Numbered from the stretch's first letter, positions 1 through 11,728 are shown. The stretch is DNA of 64,000 nt from Mesostigma viride (GCA_009746045.1 RPFO01000766.1:391450-455449); one strand, 5' to 3'. Notes: generated by a model from the letters alone, not told the origin. Translations and numbers: made by a program.

Positions 1-2321
1 GGGCAAAACCTGAAACAGGGGCGCAGCGGAGGACGTGGCTTGGCCAGGCAGCCAGGGCAGCGCTGCCGAGACGTAACGTAACCATCATGCTGAGTCTTCG
101 GGCAACTCAAACAGCACACCCGAAGCTTGCCGGAAGCACGAATTTCAATGCTTTATACAGCAGCACCAGTGTGTCAAATGCTCTTTTTTGGCCAGCCAGG
201 CAGAGTGAATATACAAGAATGGAGGATGTGAACAATAATGCAGTGTCGGACGAATAAGAATGTAGGAGATGCCGGCAAGGCTGCTCAAGTCGTGTGCAGG
301 GTATGCACTCTCAACGTCTGCAGCACGGTTGGATCATGCGCCTCTCTGTACTGCCGGCTTTTACAGCCCAGTCGTCTTACTGTGTCCGCAAGGGCATTGC
401 GCGGATGCGCCTCTCTGTACTGGGCTTTTACAGCCCAGCCCGTCTTACTGTGTCCGTAAGGGCGTTGCGCGGCTGCGGTTAAGGCTTAGGTAAGCTGCGT
501 TTGCTCTTGTAGGGTGTCTATTTAATTGAAGACCCGGCGGAATGGGAATGCCTGCAGTTTTCTCCCCGGCCCTTCTGTGTTAACTTCTAGAACTCGGGTT
601 TGCACTAGTGCACTTCGTGAATTGCTTGCCACAAGGCTGGGAGCCCTGCAGTTTTCATCATATGCGCAAATGGACAGCATAAAACGCCATATGATATATT
701 TCATGTGCGCCCACCTTCTCCATCTATCTGACCTGATCCGTGCCAGTGTCGCGCCATGTCCAAACACGCTGGAACCGTCCCAGATTGCCCCCCGCGGGGG
801 CCCAATGCTACTGACAGGGAGCGTGCCCAGGAAATACGGGATTCGGGGCTGATGCAGTCAACTCGGGGGGAGTATGAGAAAAACGCAGAGTCCTTTTGGG
901 TTATGTGTTTGTAAACGTCAAGGCATATTTCTTACAATTTAGTTTAAAGGCAAATGTGTTGTGCATAAGTTGCTATACCATGACACATGGTAATAGTGCA
1001 TGCTCTTTTTGCTGTGCAGATTGAACAGACAGTGCTGCAAATGTATAATGTGAAATTGTACATGCTTTAAATGGATGGCCATGCAAATTGCCTGGAACTG
1101 CTCTTGTTTGCTAGTTCATCATCTAAGTGATGTGACGTTGGGTGGCCATGTTGGAAAGCTTTCATACCCTATTCAGCAGTCAGGGTGTAGATCCGAATCG
1201 CTATGTTTGTACACGTTGCTTATTACCTAAGCGACGTACTTACATTGTTTTTAAGCTTGTGATGCCATGTGAGGTTACCCCACATATTCATGGAAGGGAT
1301 GATTCATTCACTAATTAATTGATTAGCGCGTAGACTGCGCTACGTGGGTACCAACCAAGGAACCTTCAACCCCTATACACAATGAGAAGGAGGGAGGGCG
1401 CCTTTAGTAGCTTCTCTCACTGCCGAAGGGGAGCAGCTAGGCCACAGAGTGCTCTCTCCGCATCATGGTGCGGGCCCAGCTGTGGGTGGAATACAACGAG
1501 CAGTAGGTTGACGCATATAGCAGGTGCTGTTAAGTTGCTGGTAAGGTCAGGTGGGCTCAAGGCGTAGGTTAAGGTGCAAGCAAATGGCCACAATGAGCCT
1601 TGGCTGATCTAAGGAAGGGATGATGGACCACCCTAATACATGATCCCCCTCCCCCCCAGCAAGCATTAACCGTAGCCCACATGGTGTGTGTCACATGGTG
1701 TGGGATGCTTTTTAACAATAACTTTAGGTTGATATGGGGGTTCTGTTTTTATTCTGCTTATTTATCTGGGGCTTCTATTATTCTTTGGTATGTTTGTGGC
1801 TACTTATTATTTTGTATTGCTACCTTGTCAACCCCACATCGTAATTTTCCTTTACTTTATCGCAGCCGTGGCTTGGAGATTCGCATGGCGTTGACGCTGA
1901 GGCAGCAAAAACAATAGTTTTCTCACGGAATGAGGTCTTGAAATATCTACTGCATCTCAGTGATTATGAGCACGACATCTGTCATATTTTGTTTGCCATG
2001 TTTGCATTCGAAATGCTACTTTGTTGCTGGTTTGTTGTTTTGCTGTTTGTTCACTTAATGAAGGACAAACACAGCCCACCAGTCAGGGATATGTTGTTCA
2101 CCCTCTTTCAACATCCGACAGTTTGCACTCTGTTCAGACTTGAGCGGTTGTGTCGTGGTTTATTTTGCTGCTTGACTCTCTAGTTGTGGTTGTGGCGAGC
2201 GCTCGATCAAAAAGCTTCAGTATTCAGTATTCATGACACTGGCCACTTACTTTCTTCTTTCTGTTTTTAGCCTCTAAACTGGCTTGAATTATACATAGAA
2301 TTGGTACCCACGTGACATGAT
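1..2321. other. Unrecognised sequence, no supportable gene
   Basis: No reading frame here is long or recognisable; all open frames are under about 110 codons. I see no RNA gene and no transposon ends. The only structure I can name is a two-copy 69-bp direct repeat at 338-475. Introns of a host gene, or decayed repeats, cannot be excluded. Confidence 0.5.
338..475. repeat. 69-bp direct repeat, two copies
   Basis: Two adjacent imperfect copies begin at 338 and 407, each starting GCGCCTCTCTGTACTG and passing through TTTTACAGCCCAG and CTTACTGTGTCCG. The period is a multiple of three, so short frames run through it, but nothing suggests a protein. Confidence 0.8.
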
Positions 2322-4230
2322 TGAATTGAATTGAATTGTAACATAACTCCGTTGGGAGTATATGTAGCACATAGCCCTTGAGAGGGGGCATATGGCCTAT
2401 CATACATCCTAAGCTACTTCCTGCAAGGGTGGGGATGTAAAGGACCCTTGCTCTAGGTGCACCAGGGCACTTGCATCCCCATGATCTTCAAGCTATGCCC
2501 AGCGAAGGGGGAGCCTGTCATGGGGGGGAAGATCAGCAGAGCTATACAAAAAGGCTAGGGCATGGCGTCTCAGCAGAGAGTTACTCCCTGCATGGGCACA
2601 ACATAGCTAAATAAAGCTAGGCATCATCTGGAGTGTGGCACATCATAGGCACACATGTACATGATTAAATAAAGCGTGTGGCTTAGCTAGGATAGTGCCT
2701 CTAGGAGGCGTACATGTACATGGCCACGGTCTATCTATTCTACACTACTACTGCTGTATTCCCCTAAGCTGGGGCGTCTGGAGTCGTTGGGGCCGCGGGG
2801 GTCGCCTGCCAGGGCTTGTGGCCGACGTAGATGGCCGCCCCCTTCCAGTACACCGGCTGCCCCGCCTTGGTCTTCCGGAGCTGGAGGTAGGTGGGCCATA
2901 GCTCCCGTCGCCGTTGTTGCTGCGCCAGGGTCAAGTCGTCGTCAAGGGTGAAGAGAGTCTTCTCGAGCCGCTTGCGGCGTCGGAGAAAAGAAATCTTGTC
3001 CGCCGGGGTCTTAAAGGTGAGAAGGAGCGGGGGCGGCCCTGCCTTACCCCGCGCGCGGGGAAGGCGGTGGGCGACCAGGTCGATCTCACCAGTAAGGCCC
3101 ATGCGACTAAGAATTTCTCTCTCAAACGCACGTGCAAGCTTCTCGGAATTCTCACCTTCCTCCATGTCGAGGTTCTTGACAATGACGTTAAGGCTGCGCT
3201 TGGCAAGCTCGGCCTCCTCGCGGAGGTCAAGCGTCTGCCGCTGGAGCTGGGCTGCGACGGCGGAGGTGGTGGAGGTGGTGTGCTGCTTAAGCATGTCCGC
3301 CCAGGTCGTGATGGGAGGAGCATCGCCGGCCAGGCCAGCAGAGGTTGGCTTGGCGGCAATGTCCTTCACCGCCTGGGCGGTGAGGCCCGCGGTGTTCTGC
3401 AGGACCTCGATAGCGATGGCATTATCCTTAAGACGTTGGTCAATGTCGCGGAGCTGGGCGGTGATGGAGTCGGTGGAGGCGGAGGGGGGGGGTGGAGGCG
3501 AGGAGGGTGGCGGTGGCGGTGGGGATGGTGGGGAGCTCAGCAGCCAGCGTGCGACCCACAGCTGCCACATCTGCAGCTAGGGGCGTCACGTGCTGTGAGA
3601 TGGTTTCTTGGAGGTGGAGGAGGAAGGTGGATTCGGTCAAGGGGGAGGGGGTCCAGAGGTCCGTGACAGAGCGGTCAAGGATGGAAAAGAGGGCGGCGAG
3701 CTGAAGACGGGGGCGAGACCAGCGGGCCAGGTTCTCAGGTCGGTGAGTAAACCGGCCGTCAGGTCCAGGGCGGAGGCGGTAATGGCTGTGAAGGCGCTGG
3801 CACAGGTCGAGAATGGAGGCGTATGACCCATAAAAACACGAGCTCCAGTATCTTGATGGGTGGCATGTCGAAAAAGCCGGGTCTGGCACCGTCGAAGGTG
3901 GAAAATAACCCGTCAACGTCAAAGTCGCGCTCAGACCAGCTTGGTTCGGTTGGGCGGCTGCGTTTTGGCTCGGGCGAGGCTGAGGGCGAGGCAGGAAGCC
4001 CGGGAGGGTGCTGGGCGACAACCAGTGCGCGACTAGGGTCACCACCGCCTTCCGGCCCTGATGGCGAAGCTGCAGCCGGAGCTGCAGACGTATTTTCATT
4101 GCCGAGCGCAGCCGTCAGGCTGCGTTGCGTCGATGGGCGTTTGCTCATCGTATATTGCGTAATAGCGTCGGAAAATTATATCAGCATGTGCGTCGTAGAA
4201 AGACGCGTCGATTGTGATATTCACGGCTAA
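2322..4230 (-). mobile_element. ORF1-only LINE-like retroelement, copy 1
   Basis: The minus-strand element ends at its 3' side in a short (CAATT)n-type tail, read on the plus strand as GAATTGAATTGAATTG near 2,325. It contains a degenerate ORF1 (2,764-4,148) but no reverse transcriptase. A related copy lies at 10,140-10,430 plus 44,378-about 45,990, and the two align through the tail, the 3' untranslated region and ORF1. The 5' boundary near 4,230 is only approximate. The layout resembles half-LINE (ORF1-only) non-autonomous elements; that classification is inferred. Confidence 0.55.
2764..4148 (-). pseudogene. LINE ORF1-like nucleic-acid-binding protein, frameshifted
   Basis: Three overlapping minus-strand frames (4,148-3,759, 4,099-3,440 and 3,570-2,764) together make one roughly 450-residue ORF1 broken by frameshifts. 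The N-terminal part is Pro/Ser-rich. The last frame has a likely coiled coil (TDSITAQLRDIDQRLKDNAI and on to the LRE/EAELAKR stretch). It then has an RRM-like segment starting LNVIVKNLDMEEG and a C-terminal Arg-rich segment ending QPVYWKGAAIYVG. Coiled coil plus RRM plus C-terminal domain is the usual plan of ORF1 proteins of LINEs, which bind the element RNA. I see no endonuclease or reverse transcriptase frame downstream on this strand. The start was taken at the ATG at 4,148 because the sister copy is similar only up to that area. It is likely a dead copy. The family assignment rests on motif recognition alone. Confidence 0.55.
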
Positions 4231-5476
4231 ATTCGGTGCTCAAACGTGAAAGTTATGAGCTCCGCCGTCAGCCATGGCTACCTCGTGGCTCGTGGCTCGT
4301 GGCTCGTTCTGGCAGGTGACATGATCTACGTGCTAATTAATAATTTAATGCATTAATTCTTGCCAACGTGTGCTTTGGCCAATGTGTGCTCTGCTTCTAA
4401 ACTGCAGGTTGGTTGTATGTCTGATGTCAACAATATCTTCGTGGATTGTTTGTCGTTTTCGCAGTGTGGACTGGGCGCTCATGGTCGAGGGGTGCATGTG
4501 GGATGACGACAAGCGCCATCTCCGGCTGTGCTGCTTTTCTTGTGGAATGGCTACGTGCCAGCTTCACCATGGGATCTCATCTCACATGCTGGCCAGTGGC
4601 CAGAACTATCTTCTTCGCTTCCACATGCGTTGGTCTGAACATATACTACCTAGAGGGGCACTATGTTGGCATGTACACGATGATGAGTAGGCACGGAGGC
4701 GTTAATTCGACGACATTTGGCATCTGCCATATGAGTGGCATGGATTACGGCCTCCATTATTATTAGGTGAGACAACTAGTCTTGGAGGCATGGCGTTATG
4801 GAACTTGATGGAGTAAGACAAGAGTGGAACTTAATGTAAGGACAAGAGTAGTCGCCTATAGACCAGATGGTAGAGCTAGCTCTAACGTAGCAGTTATTGT
4901 TCGTGCACTATTAATTAATAAATTAAGCTCGTGCTCCCGTTGGGGAGTCACGGAGCACAGTATTGGACACAGTATTGGTGTGCCTTCCAGCTTGTGATTC
5001 TATGAAGTGAGACAACTATGCCTGCTTGTGATACTATTCCAACTTGTGATTCTATTTATAGAAGTTCCAATATTGACATTAAGATGAAGTGAGACAACTA
5101 TTAATTACACGCGCATGCAATTAATAATTTGGAAATCAGTTATAAAGCCTCACCATCCTACTGCCAGGGAACCGCCGACTGCGGAGCATTAGCCCTTATC
5201 AGGATGTAGGCGAACTTGCTGATCAACCGGTCTACTATGGAAGCATATATTTATTGAATTGTTGTTATTATGGATTGAATCGAAGTTACGTAATGGGCAT
5301 ATGCTACAGGCATGTGATACCTTGCATCACACTCAAATCGCAAGACTTGAAGCAAGAAAGGAACTGCCAGGGCAATGTAATCACTATCCATGCATAACTT
5401 CAGGCAAGCACCACCAGCTCGTTGGAGGGCCCTGGGTACACCTCTGAGGATATATCAAGGATCTGAGGATATAAAC
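4231..5476. other. AT-rich unrecognised sequence
   Basis: No supportable gene. The motif GTGAGACAACTA recurs near 4,767, 5,007 and 5,087 in otherwise unique sequence, and short AATTAATAA runs occur near 4,335 and 4,912. The region serves as the insertion target for the truncated LINE that follows. Confidence 0.4.
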
Positions 5477-5491
5477 ATATATATTGTCATT

Positions 5492-6719
5492 GGCGCAGCT
5501 GGTCCCGGGCCCCGACCTCCCGCCACATGCTATTCGCATTGCCTCCCTGCCTGCACGGATGGGTGGCTGCGGTCTGACTCGTGCCGCCCGGCTGGCCCCA
5601 GCAGCATTTTTGGGCTCCGTCGCTCAGTCGTGGGCGGAAAGCTGCCGGCTCCTGCCCCTTTTGGCAACAGCAGCGCCTGACCTCCTGGACCCCAGCAGCC
5701 CTTTGCCCTTCGTCACCGCCATCCAGGAGGCCTATGCTGAGATCCAGCAGGCCTGTTCTCCCGTCCGTGCCGCTCAGGCGGTACAGCGCCACCTCCCTCG
5801 CGGCACTCCCTCGGTCGCCTCCGTTCAATCTCCCGCCGCATTCCCTGCTCGCGTCATCGATAAACACCAGAAAACCTACGCGGGTATTCTGCACACGGCT
5901 GATTGGATTGCTCTTTTCGCGGACCTCAACGCCCAGGGACGTGCGTGGCTGTTCTCGCTTTCCTTGCGGAGTGTGGGCTCGGCGTACCTTCGTGCTCTTC
6001 CCATGGCCCCCCCATTCGCCTTGGCTCCCAGCCACTACTCGGTGGCGCTCCGGCACCAGCTATTTGCCCCGCAGCCTCTTGTTCCGGCCGGGCGGCCTTG
6101 TGGTAGCTGTGGGCAGCCGCTGGATCCCACGGGGACTCACTACCTTGCCTGCATGGGGGGCCAACAGAATCAGAATTGGTATTTGTATTTGCACACTGTC
6201 CTCCTGACGGTGGTGCTCGCCATGATCCGGTCGGTTTTCCCCCACGCGAACATCCGGTCCGAGGATGCGGATGGCGCTGCCTTCTATTCCCCCAACCACC
6301 GGCCTGACATCGTGGTGCTGGACTTTGAGGGGGGTGGCCGGCATCCGCTTATTGACGTTTCGGTGGCGCGGCCCTTGGCTCTTAGCCACGTGGCTGGGGC
6401 CTCCCTCACGGCAGGTTACACGGCGGACCGGGCGGAGCGGGCCAAGCTCCTGGCCTACGGCGACGTCGGGCACCATCGTGTGGTGCCCTTTGTCCTGGAG
6501 GAGTTTGGGGCCATGGGGCCCCTGACCTCCGCCTTCTTCAAGGAGTGTTGCCGGCTCCGGGAGGACCGGCTGGACCTGGAGGGCCAGCGGGCCCCATGGT
6601 CGGCGCGGACCTGGACGTCATATTGGCGTCAGCGCTTGTCGGTGGCGCTGACTCGGGCCATGGCTGACATCATGCTCCGCCGTACGCGGGCTGATTTTGC
6701 GGTGCAGCAGGGCTATTAG
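5492..6719 (+). pseudogene. LINE reverse-transcriptase C-terminal part with restriction-like endonuclease
   Basis: One frame of about 409 codons is open from the truncation point to the stop at 6,719; no genuine start codon lies inside the element. Near the N-terminus, LPARMGGCGLTRAARLAPAA matches the stretch that follows the thumb in many LINE reverse transcriptases (GGxGL followed by Ala-rich residues). A zinc-binding CGSCGQPLDPTGTHYLAC (C-x2-C-x7-H-x3-C) follows. Then RPDIVVLDFEGGG and LIDVSV give the PD and D of a PD-(D/E)XK nuclease, with a later AERAKLLAY helix carrying a conserved Lys. This zinc finger plus nuclease order is that of restriction-like-endonuclease LINEs, where it nicks the target. 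The catalytic RT motifs are missing, so the copy cannot be autonomous. Base composition is GC-richer than the flanks. Confidence 0.75.
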
Positions 6720-6852
6720 GTTCCTCCCGTTAGGCGTTTCCATTGGTCTTATCGTAGTATAGAGCTTTGACATGGCTCTGTATATAGGTTTATAGCTGGG
6801 CGTTTGCTTTGGTTTGAGTGATTTCACTCTGCTGTAAGTAATTATATTTTTA
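5492..6852 (+). mobile_element. 5'-truncated LINE flanked by a 15-bp target-site duplication
   Basis: The segment lies between two perfect copies of ATATATATTGTCATT (5,477-5,491 and 6,853-6,867), a direct mark of target-primed reverse transcription. It contains only the 3' end of the coding frame, a 3' untranslated region of about 130 bp and an A/T-rich end, TAAGTAATTATATTTTTA. The 5' end starts abruptly inside a codon run, as expected of a truncated insertion. Confidence 0.85.
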
Positions 6853-7035
6853 ATATATATTGTCATTCTCAAGGACAACATCATTTATCATTCTCAATTG
6901 TTTATCATTCTCACTGAATATATATAGCAGTATTGTATCAATGATATATCACATGCCCCCTGCCTGCCCGCCCATGGCGCACCCGCTTGCCACTGATCAC
7001 GTCACATGGAGGTGGCTGCCTGCCCTGCCTGTCCC

Positions 7036-7434
7036 TCACCCCACACCCCACACCCCACACCCCACACCCCACACCCACACACCCCACACCCCACACCCCC
7101 CACACCCCACACCCCACACCCCACACCCCACACCCCACACCCCACACCCCACACCCCACACCCCACACCCCACACCCCACACCCCACACCCCACACCCCA
7201 CACCCCACACCCCACACCCCACACCCCACACCCCACACCCCACACCCCACACCCCACACCCTACCCCACACCCCACACCCACACCCCACACCCCACACCC
7301 CACACCCCACACCCCACACCCCACACCCACACCCCACACCCCACACCCCACACCCCACACCCCACACCCCACACCCCACACCCCACACCCCACACCCCAC
7401 ACCCCACACCCCACACCCCACACCCCACACCCCA
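7036..7434. repeat. 7-bp tandem array (CCCCACA)n
   Basis: About 57 head-to-tail copies of CCCCACA, with a few register slips (extra CACA near 7,077; a CCCTACC variant near 7,260). The minus strand reads TGTGGGG repeatedly. Because 7 is not a multiple of 3 and no stop occurs, all frames are open on both strands; the His/Pro/Thr and Gly/Val/Trp frames are artefacts. The unit is not the plant-type telomere repeat. Confidence 0.95.
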
Positions 7435-10139
7435 AGGCTCATGGCTCTAAACCTGCCGCCCCATCAACTTCCCCATGCCTGCCTGCGGCGGTGGTCCCCG
7501 CTTGCTGGCTTGCTAGCACTTGTCTCAGGTGCACATGCCTGCCTTGTGTTGCTTGCGCCTGTCTTGCTTGCCCTTTGACCCACGACATTGTGGTCTATAA
7601 ATGAACTGTTTGGTCGCATTTGGCATCAATCTGCTACCCGGCCACCATGCAACCAAAAGCAACGTGCGTGCGTACCAGAGGTTCCCGTGAATCCTATCAC
7701 AACAGCAACAAGGCCTTGAAAGCCAGCACACATTGCGTATCTGCAAGACCTCTTCATGGAAGGCTGCCTAACCCCCTCATTCCCCAGTTTCTTAAATGCG
7801 GATTCGACGATTGCGTTATTGAAGATTGAAGACCTCTACATCCCAACACATCGCCCAGGACACGTGAACCTGCAAGCCCGCAAGCAAACACTCATATGCA
7901 TGTTGAAATCACTATAACCTCAGAGAAACATTCGGGAATGCAAGCAATCTGTTGCCACAACCACAAAGAGCTTATGCGTGCACCTAGCGCAACAACCCCA
8001 ACCCCGATGGACAACATGCGTCCCGCAGCCATGCGGAATATCCAAGCATCGGCAATGCACCAACGCTAGACATGCAATTCGCTACAACATCACAATTCGG
8101 CACCAAATCACAAAGCATGGAGATGAATAGAATTTAATAGCGACAGGTAACCGGTACGCTACACAAAACCAATAACACATGAACATTACGTGAGCAAGCC
8201 TCTTATCTAGCGTGACTTGCAGGGGTGCACACGTATGACATAGAAAGCGTCTGCCAAATTCAAAGCGTGGGTATGGAAACAGCTAGTGCTGTTGCGTGAA
8301 ACGGACAAATACCACTGATATGGCCACGAAAAACTCAGGAATGTCTTTAAGCTGCAGTTGATACTAGTGAATACTTGGATGTCGTTTGTCCTTTTTGTCA
8401 TAAGCAGCGTAGTGAGACTATGGGTAAACGGCAATTAGCACAAGAAAAGCGTCAAAACAGTCTTGGCCTGCCACAACAGGCCTTATATGGGACCCTTGAC
8501 CTCTTCTCCGCAACAAGCTTTAAGTCTCTTTGGTTTTTGCATCCCAGCCGCAGCAACGACGCACCTAACGCTGCCGGCCATCTGACAGAGCAATAGTAAT
8601 TAGTAAGGGAGAGGCAGCTGACTAAAGGCGACAACTCAGTTCATGAAGACCTCTACCTTCTTACATTGCATAATATTTTCGTACATTGGCTAATATTCTA
8701 CGCCCAGGGCAAGCGCACGAATAAGTCACGGGCGCGCGGGTCATTTGTTTCCATTGTTGAATACAGCTAAACAAGCTCTCACGTACTGCTATCCCCCTAG
8801 CCAAGCAATGCCGGTGAGGACCCGGAATTAAGCCTACAAATAGGAGGCGCAAACGTCGTTACGGGCATTCCTTGCCATGCGCCTTCACTGCGTGGCAAGT
8901 GCGTGCCTGCAGTGAGCAAGCGAGACCGGTCTGGCTTGTTTTGGCCTGGCGGACACACGGGGCGGGCCGGGGTCGGCACGCTGTCCTCTGCCACGTAAAT
9001 GGGAACGTCGTCCGTGTCCTCCACTGCTAAACCTACCACCCCAAAACCAGGCGGGTTTCTGGCATATGGTTGGTGGCGCAGCTGCCTTGCGCCCGTAATT
9101 TCGACGACACAGCGTGGTATTCCCCGGCCTGCAGTCAACGTTTTCCTTTGGACTGTCTTAAATCCAACCCAGCTTTAAGCACGTTGCTTGAGAAAAATGG
9201 CCGATGCAACGTCACAAAGGCGAAAAGCCGATCGGCAGTGGGAAGATATGAAGAAATCCGTGGCCGAGGCTGGCAAGAATAAAGAGGTAAATCCTAGTCG
9301 GTAGGGAGCGTGCATCGTCCAGGATCGCTGGTGTGTTTGTTTCCACGATGTAGCGCCCAAAACGGTTCAGGCATGATGCCTATCTGAGCTTTGTCTGTTT
9401 AGGGTTTCGCAGAAGCTTAGCAACATCTCGCTTCACTAGCAATATTCGACTACATTTGGAAGCACCTTATGTACCAGAATACGGTAGCGGATTGGATGCC
9501 CCCCTCACCACGCTATGAGCAGGCCGATCAAGCTCAACGGCAAGGAGGGAGCGTTCCTGCTAAGAAAACCGCCGGAAAGCAAAACCTTCCAGCGGCGGGA
9601 CACGGGGACCAACTTTAGTTGTTACACGATGTGGATGCTGGTCTACTGTGAGGAATCCGAAGAGTCCAACCTTGGGAGATCAGCAGCTCTGGGAAAAAGA
9701 TTATGCGATTGGGGCTCACGCCAGTGAGCAAGGTATGGAACGACGTGCTTCTAGGTTTGGAGTTGAAGCCATTGGCCATGGGAGTATGCTGCCAAGGCGT
9801 CTTCTTACTGCATATCCACATGTAATGCTGGTTTTTTTCGGATGTGTGCCTTGGAACGTCTCATCCTGCTAAGTTTGCACCGGCGTGTTGGCCAGTGCAT
9901 TGAAAGAAATGTGTATAGATCATGGCTGCCGCAGTCGACTGAGGTGACTTTTGCCATGATGGGGAGATCATGTGCCTGCACTCGAGCGATGAACTCGAGA
10001 AATAAGACATGAGTGAATTTTTGAACTACAATGCGTGATGGCCACAAGTTTCATTTTTTTTGTGTGGTTGTAGTTTGTCATGCAGCTAAATTGTAATTAC
10101 GATATTGCGTATTCGGACTACAGTACAGCAGGCATACAT
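7435..10139. other. Unrecognised sequence
   Basis: No gene, RNA or transposon could be supported. The longest frames are about 80-110 codons with no recognisable motif. Composition changes from GC-rich near 7,450-7,580 and 8,880-9,150 to AT-richer between, so exons of an unknown gene are possible but I cannot define any. Confidence 0.4.
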
Positions 10140-10430
10140 GAATTGAATTGAATTCAACTGTAACATAACTCCGTTGGGATTATATGTAGCACATATCCCT
10201 GAGAAGGGGTATATGGCTTATAATACACTCCGGGCTACTTCCTGCAAGGGTAGGGTGTAAACTACACCTGCTCTGGGTGCACAAAGTGCACCTGCACACC
10301 ACTATGTATTCAGGCACCTACCTAAAGGCCCCGACATAGGGGGGAAGATCATCATGGCTAGACAATGGCTGGAGCGTGGCATCTCAGCACAGAGCAGCTC
10401 TCTGCGTGGGCACAGCATAACTAAATAAAT
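10140..10430 (-). mobile_element. ORF1-only LINE-like element copy 2, 3' part
   Basis: This is homologous to 2,322-2,620 of copy 1, including the GAATTGAATTGAATT tail and TAACATAACTCCGTTGGG. It is cut at 10,430 by chromovirus copy B; the element resumes at 44,378 after the duplicated TAAAT. Copy 1 shows the empty site as ACTAAATAAA-like sequence running directly into GCTAGGCATCATCTGG. Confidence 0.7.
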
Positions 10431-11001
10431 TGTTACGTCGCGTAACAATTCGTTGTAGTTACGGACGTAAATTAGGTCCTTGGCCTGGGTTGTTCCTAGG
10501 TTACGTGCAGTTCTAGTTTGGACATGATTGTCCCCGTAACAGTACTGTGGTATAGTGGGTGCCTTTGGGCGCCGCGCCGCGTACTATATTAGTGGTCCTT
10601 ATCCTTTTGTAGAATGTAGTGGACAGGCGTGCATCTGTGCACCTGCTTGTGTTTCTGTGTTTCTGCAGGCGAGGGCCAGGTCGGCCCGAGCCTGTTGGAC
10701 CGTTGGTGACCATTTATGCACGTTCCACTCCTTGTGTGGTCACTCGGCGTGTGTTAAATGAATTAGCACATATTAGCTTGGGTCACGGCAGTTTAGTTGT
10801 GTTTCCTTCCTCTTTTCCTGGAGTAAACGGGTTTGATTAAATGGCCTATGGCGTATTACAGTAGTACATATGTAAATGCATTGAGATCTGGTTCGTCTCG
10901 GTCGTCTTTCGCTAGGGGTGTAAATAGAAGCAGCCTCACTAGTTTAGGTAGTATCAGGACAGGTAGAGGTAGAGGTGGCGGCCGAGGCTTGCGGCGTAAC
11001 A
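10431..11001 (+). repeat. Copy B 5' LTR
   Basis: 571 bp, TGTTACG to CGTAACA. The first 17 bases form a perfect hairpin (TGTTACG, TCG, CGTAACA). A TATA-like ACTATATTAG lies near 10,583, and TGTAA, the usual polyadenylation signal of volvocine algae, occurs at 10,871 and 10,919. The primer-binding site probably starts at the TGG one base past the LTR (TGGACTCGGAGG); the matching tRNA was not identified. Confidence 0.93.
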
Positions 11002-11157
11002 ATGGACTCGGAGGTAGTTTAGATAGAGAGCGAGACGACGATCCTTTGCAACATACGTCATTGAATCAACCCTTCCGCGGCTGGGAAAAAGAAGACGACA
11101 CGTACTTGACAGGTAATGGGCGGGTCGCCGTCAAGCTAGGAGGATAGTGCTGCCTGA

Positions 11158-11728
11158 TGTTACGCCGCAAGCCTCGGCCGCCACCTCTACCTCTACCTGT
11201 CCTGATACTACCTAAACTAGTGAGGCTGCTTCTATTTACACCCCTAGCGAAAGACGACCGAGACGAACCAGATCTCAATGCATTTACATATGTACTACTG
11301 TAATACGCCATAGGCCATTTAATCAAACCCGTTTACTCCAGGAAAAGAGGAAGGAAACACAACTAAACTGCCGTGACCCAAGCTAATATGTGCTAATTCA
11401 TTTAACACACGCCGAGTAACCACACAAGGAGTGGAACGTGCATAAATGGTCACCAACGGTCCAACAGGCTCGGGCCGACCTGGCCCTCGCCTGCAGAAAC
11501 ACAGAAACACAAGCAGGTGCACAGATGCACGCCTGTCCACTACATTCTACAAAAGGATAAGGACCACTAATATAGTACGCGGCGCGGCGCCCAAAGGCAC
11601 CCACTATACCACAGTACTGTTACGGGGACAATCATGTCCAAACTAGAACTGCACGTAACCTAGGAACAACCGAGGCCAAGGACCTAATTTACGTCCGTAA
11701 CTACAACGAATTGTTACGCGACGTAACA
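11158..11728 (-). repeat. Copy A 3' LTR
   Basis: 571 bp, reverse complement of the copy B LTR. It differs from copy A's 5' LTR by at least two substitutions and a 4-bp indel. Confidence 0.93.

Noticed and set aside
7036-7434. Interstitial telomere
   Set aside because: CCCCACA is not the CCCTAAA or CCCTAAAA telomere repeat, and no such repeats flank it.
6860-7604. His/Pro/Thr-rich and Gly/Val/Trp-rich frames on both strands
   Set aside because: Direct consequence of the stop-free (CCCCACA)n array; the same pattern appears in every frame.
10431-11728. Head-to-head LTRs interpreted as an inverted-repeat transposon or a foldback element
   Set aside because: The two LTRs belong to different elements: the plus LTR is copy B's 5' LTR, the minus LTR is copy A's 3' LTR, and CCTGA duplications plus leader continuity at 28,703 prove nesting.
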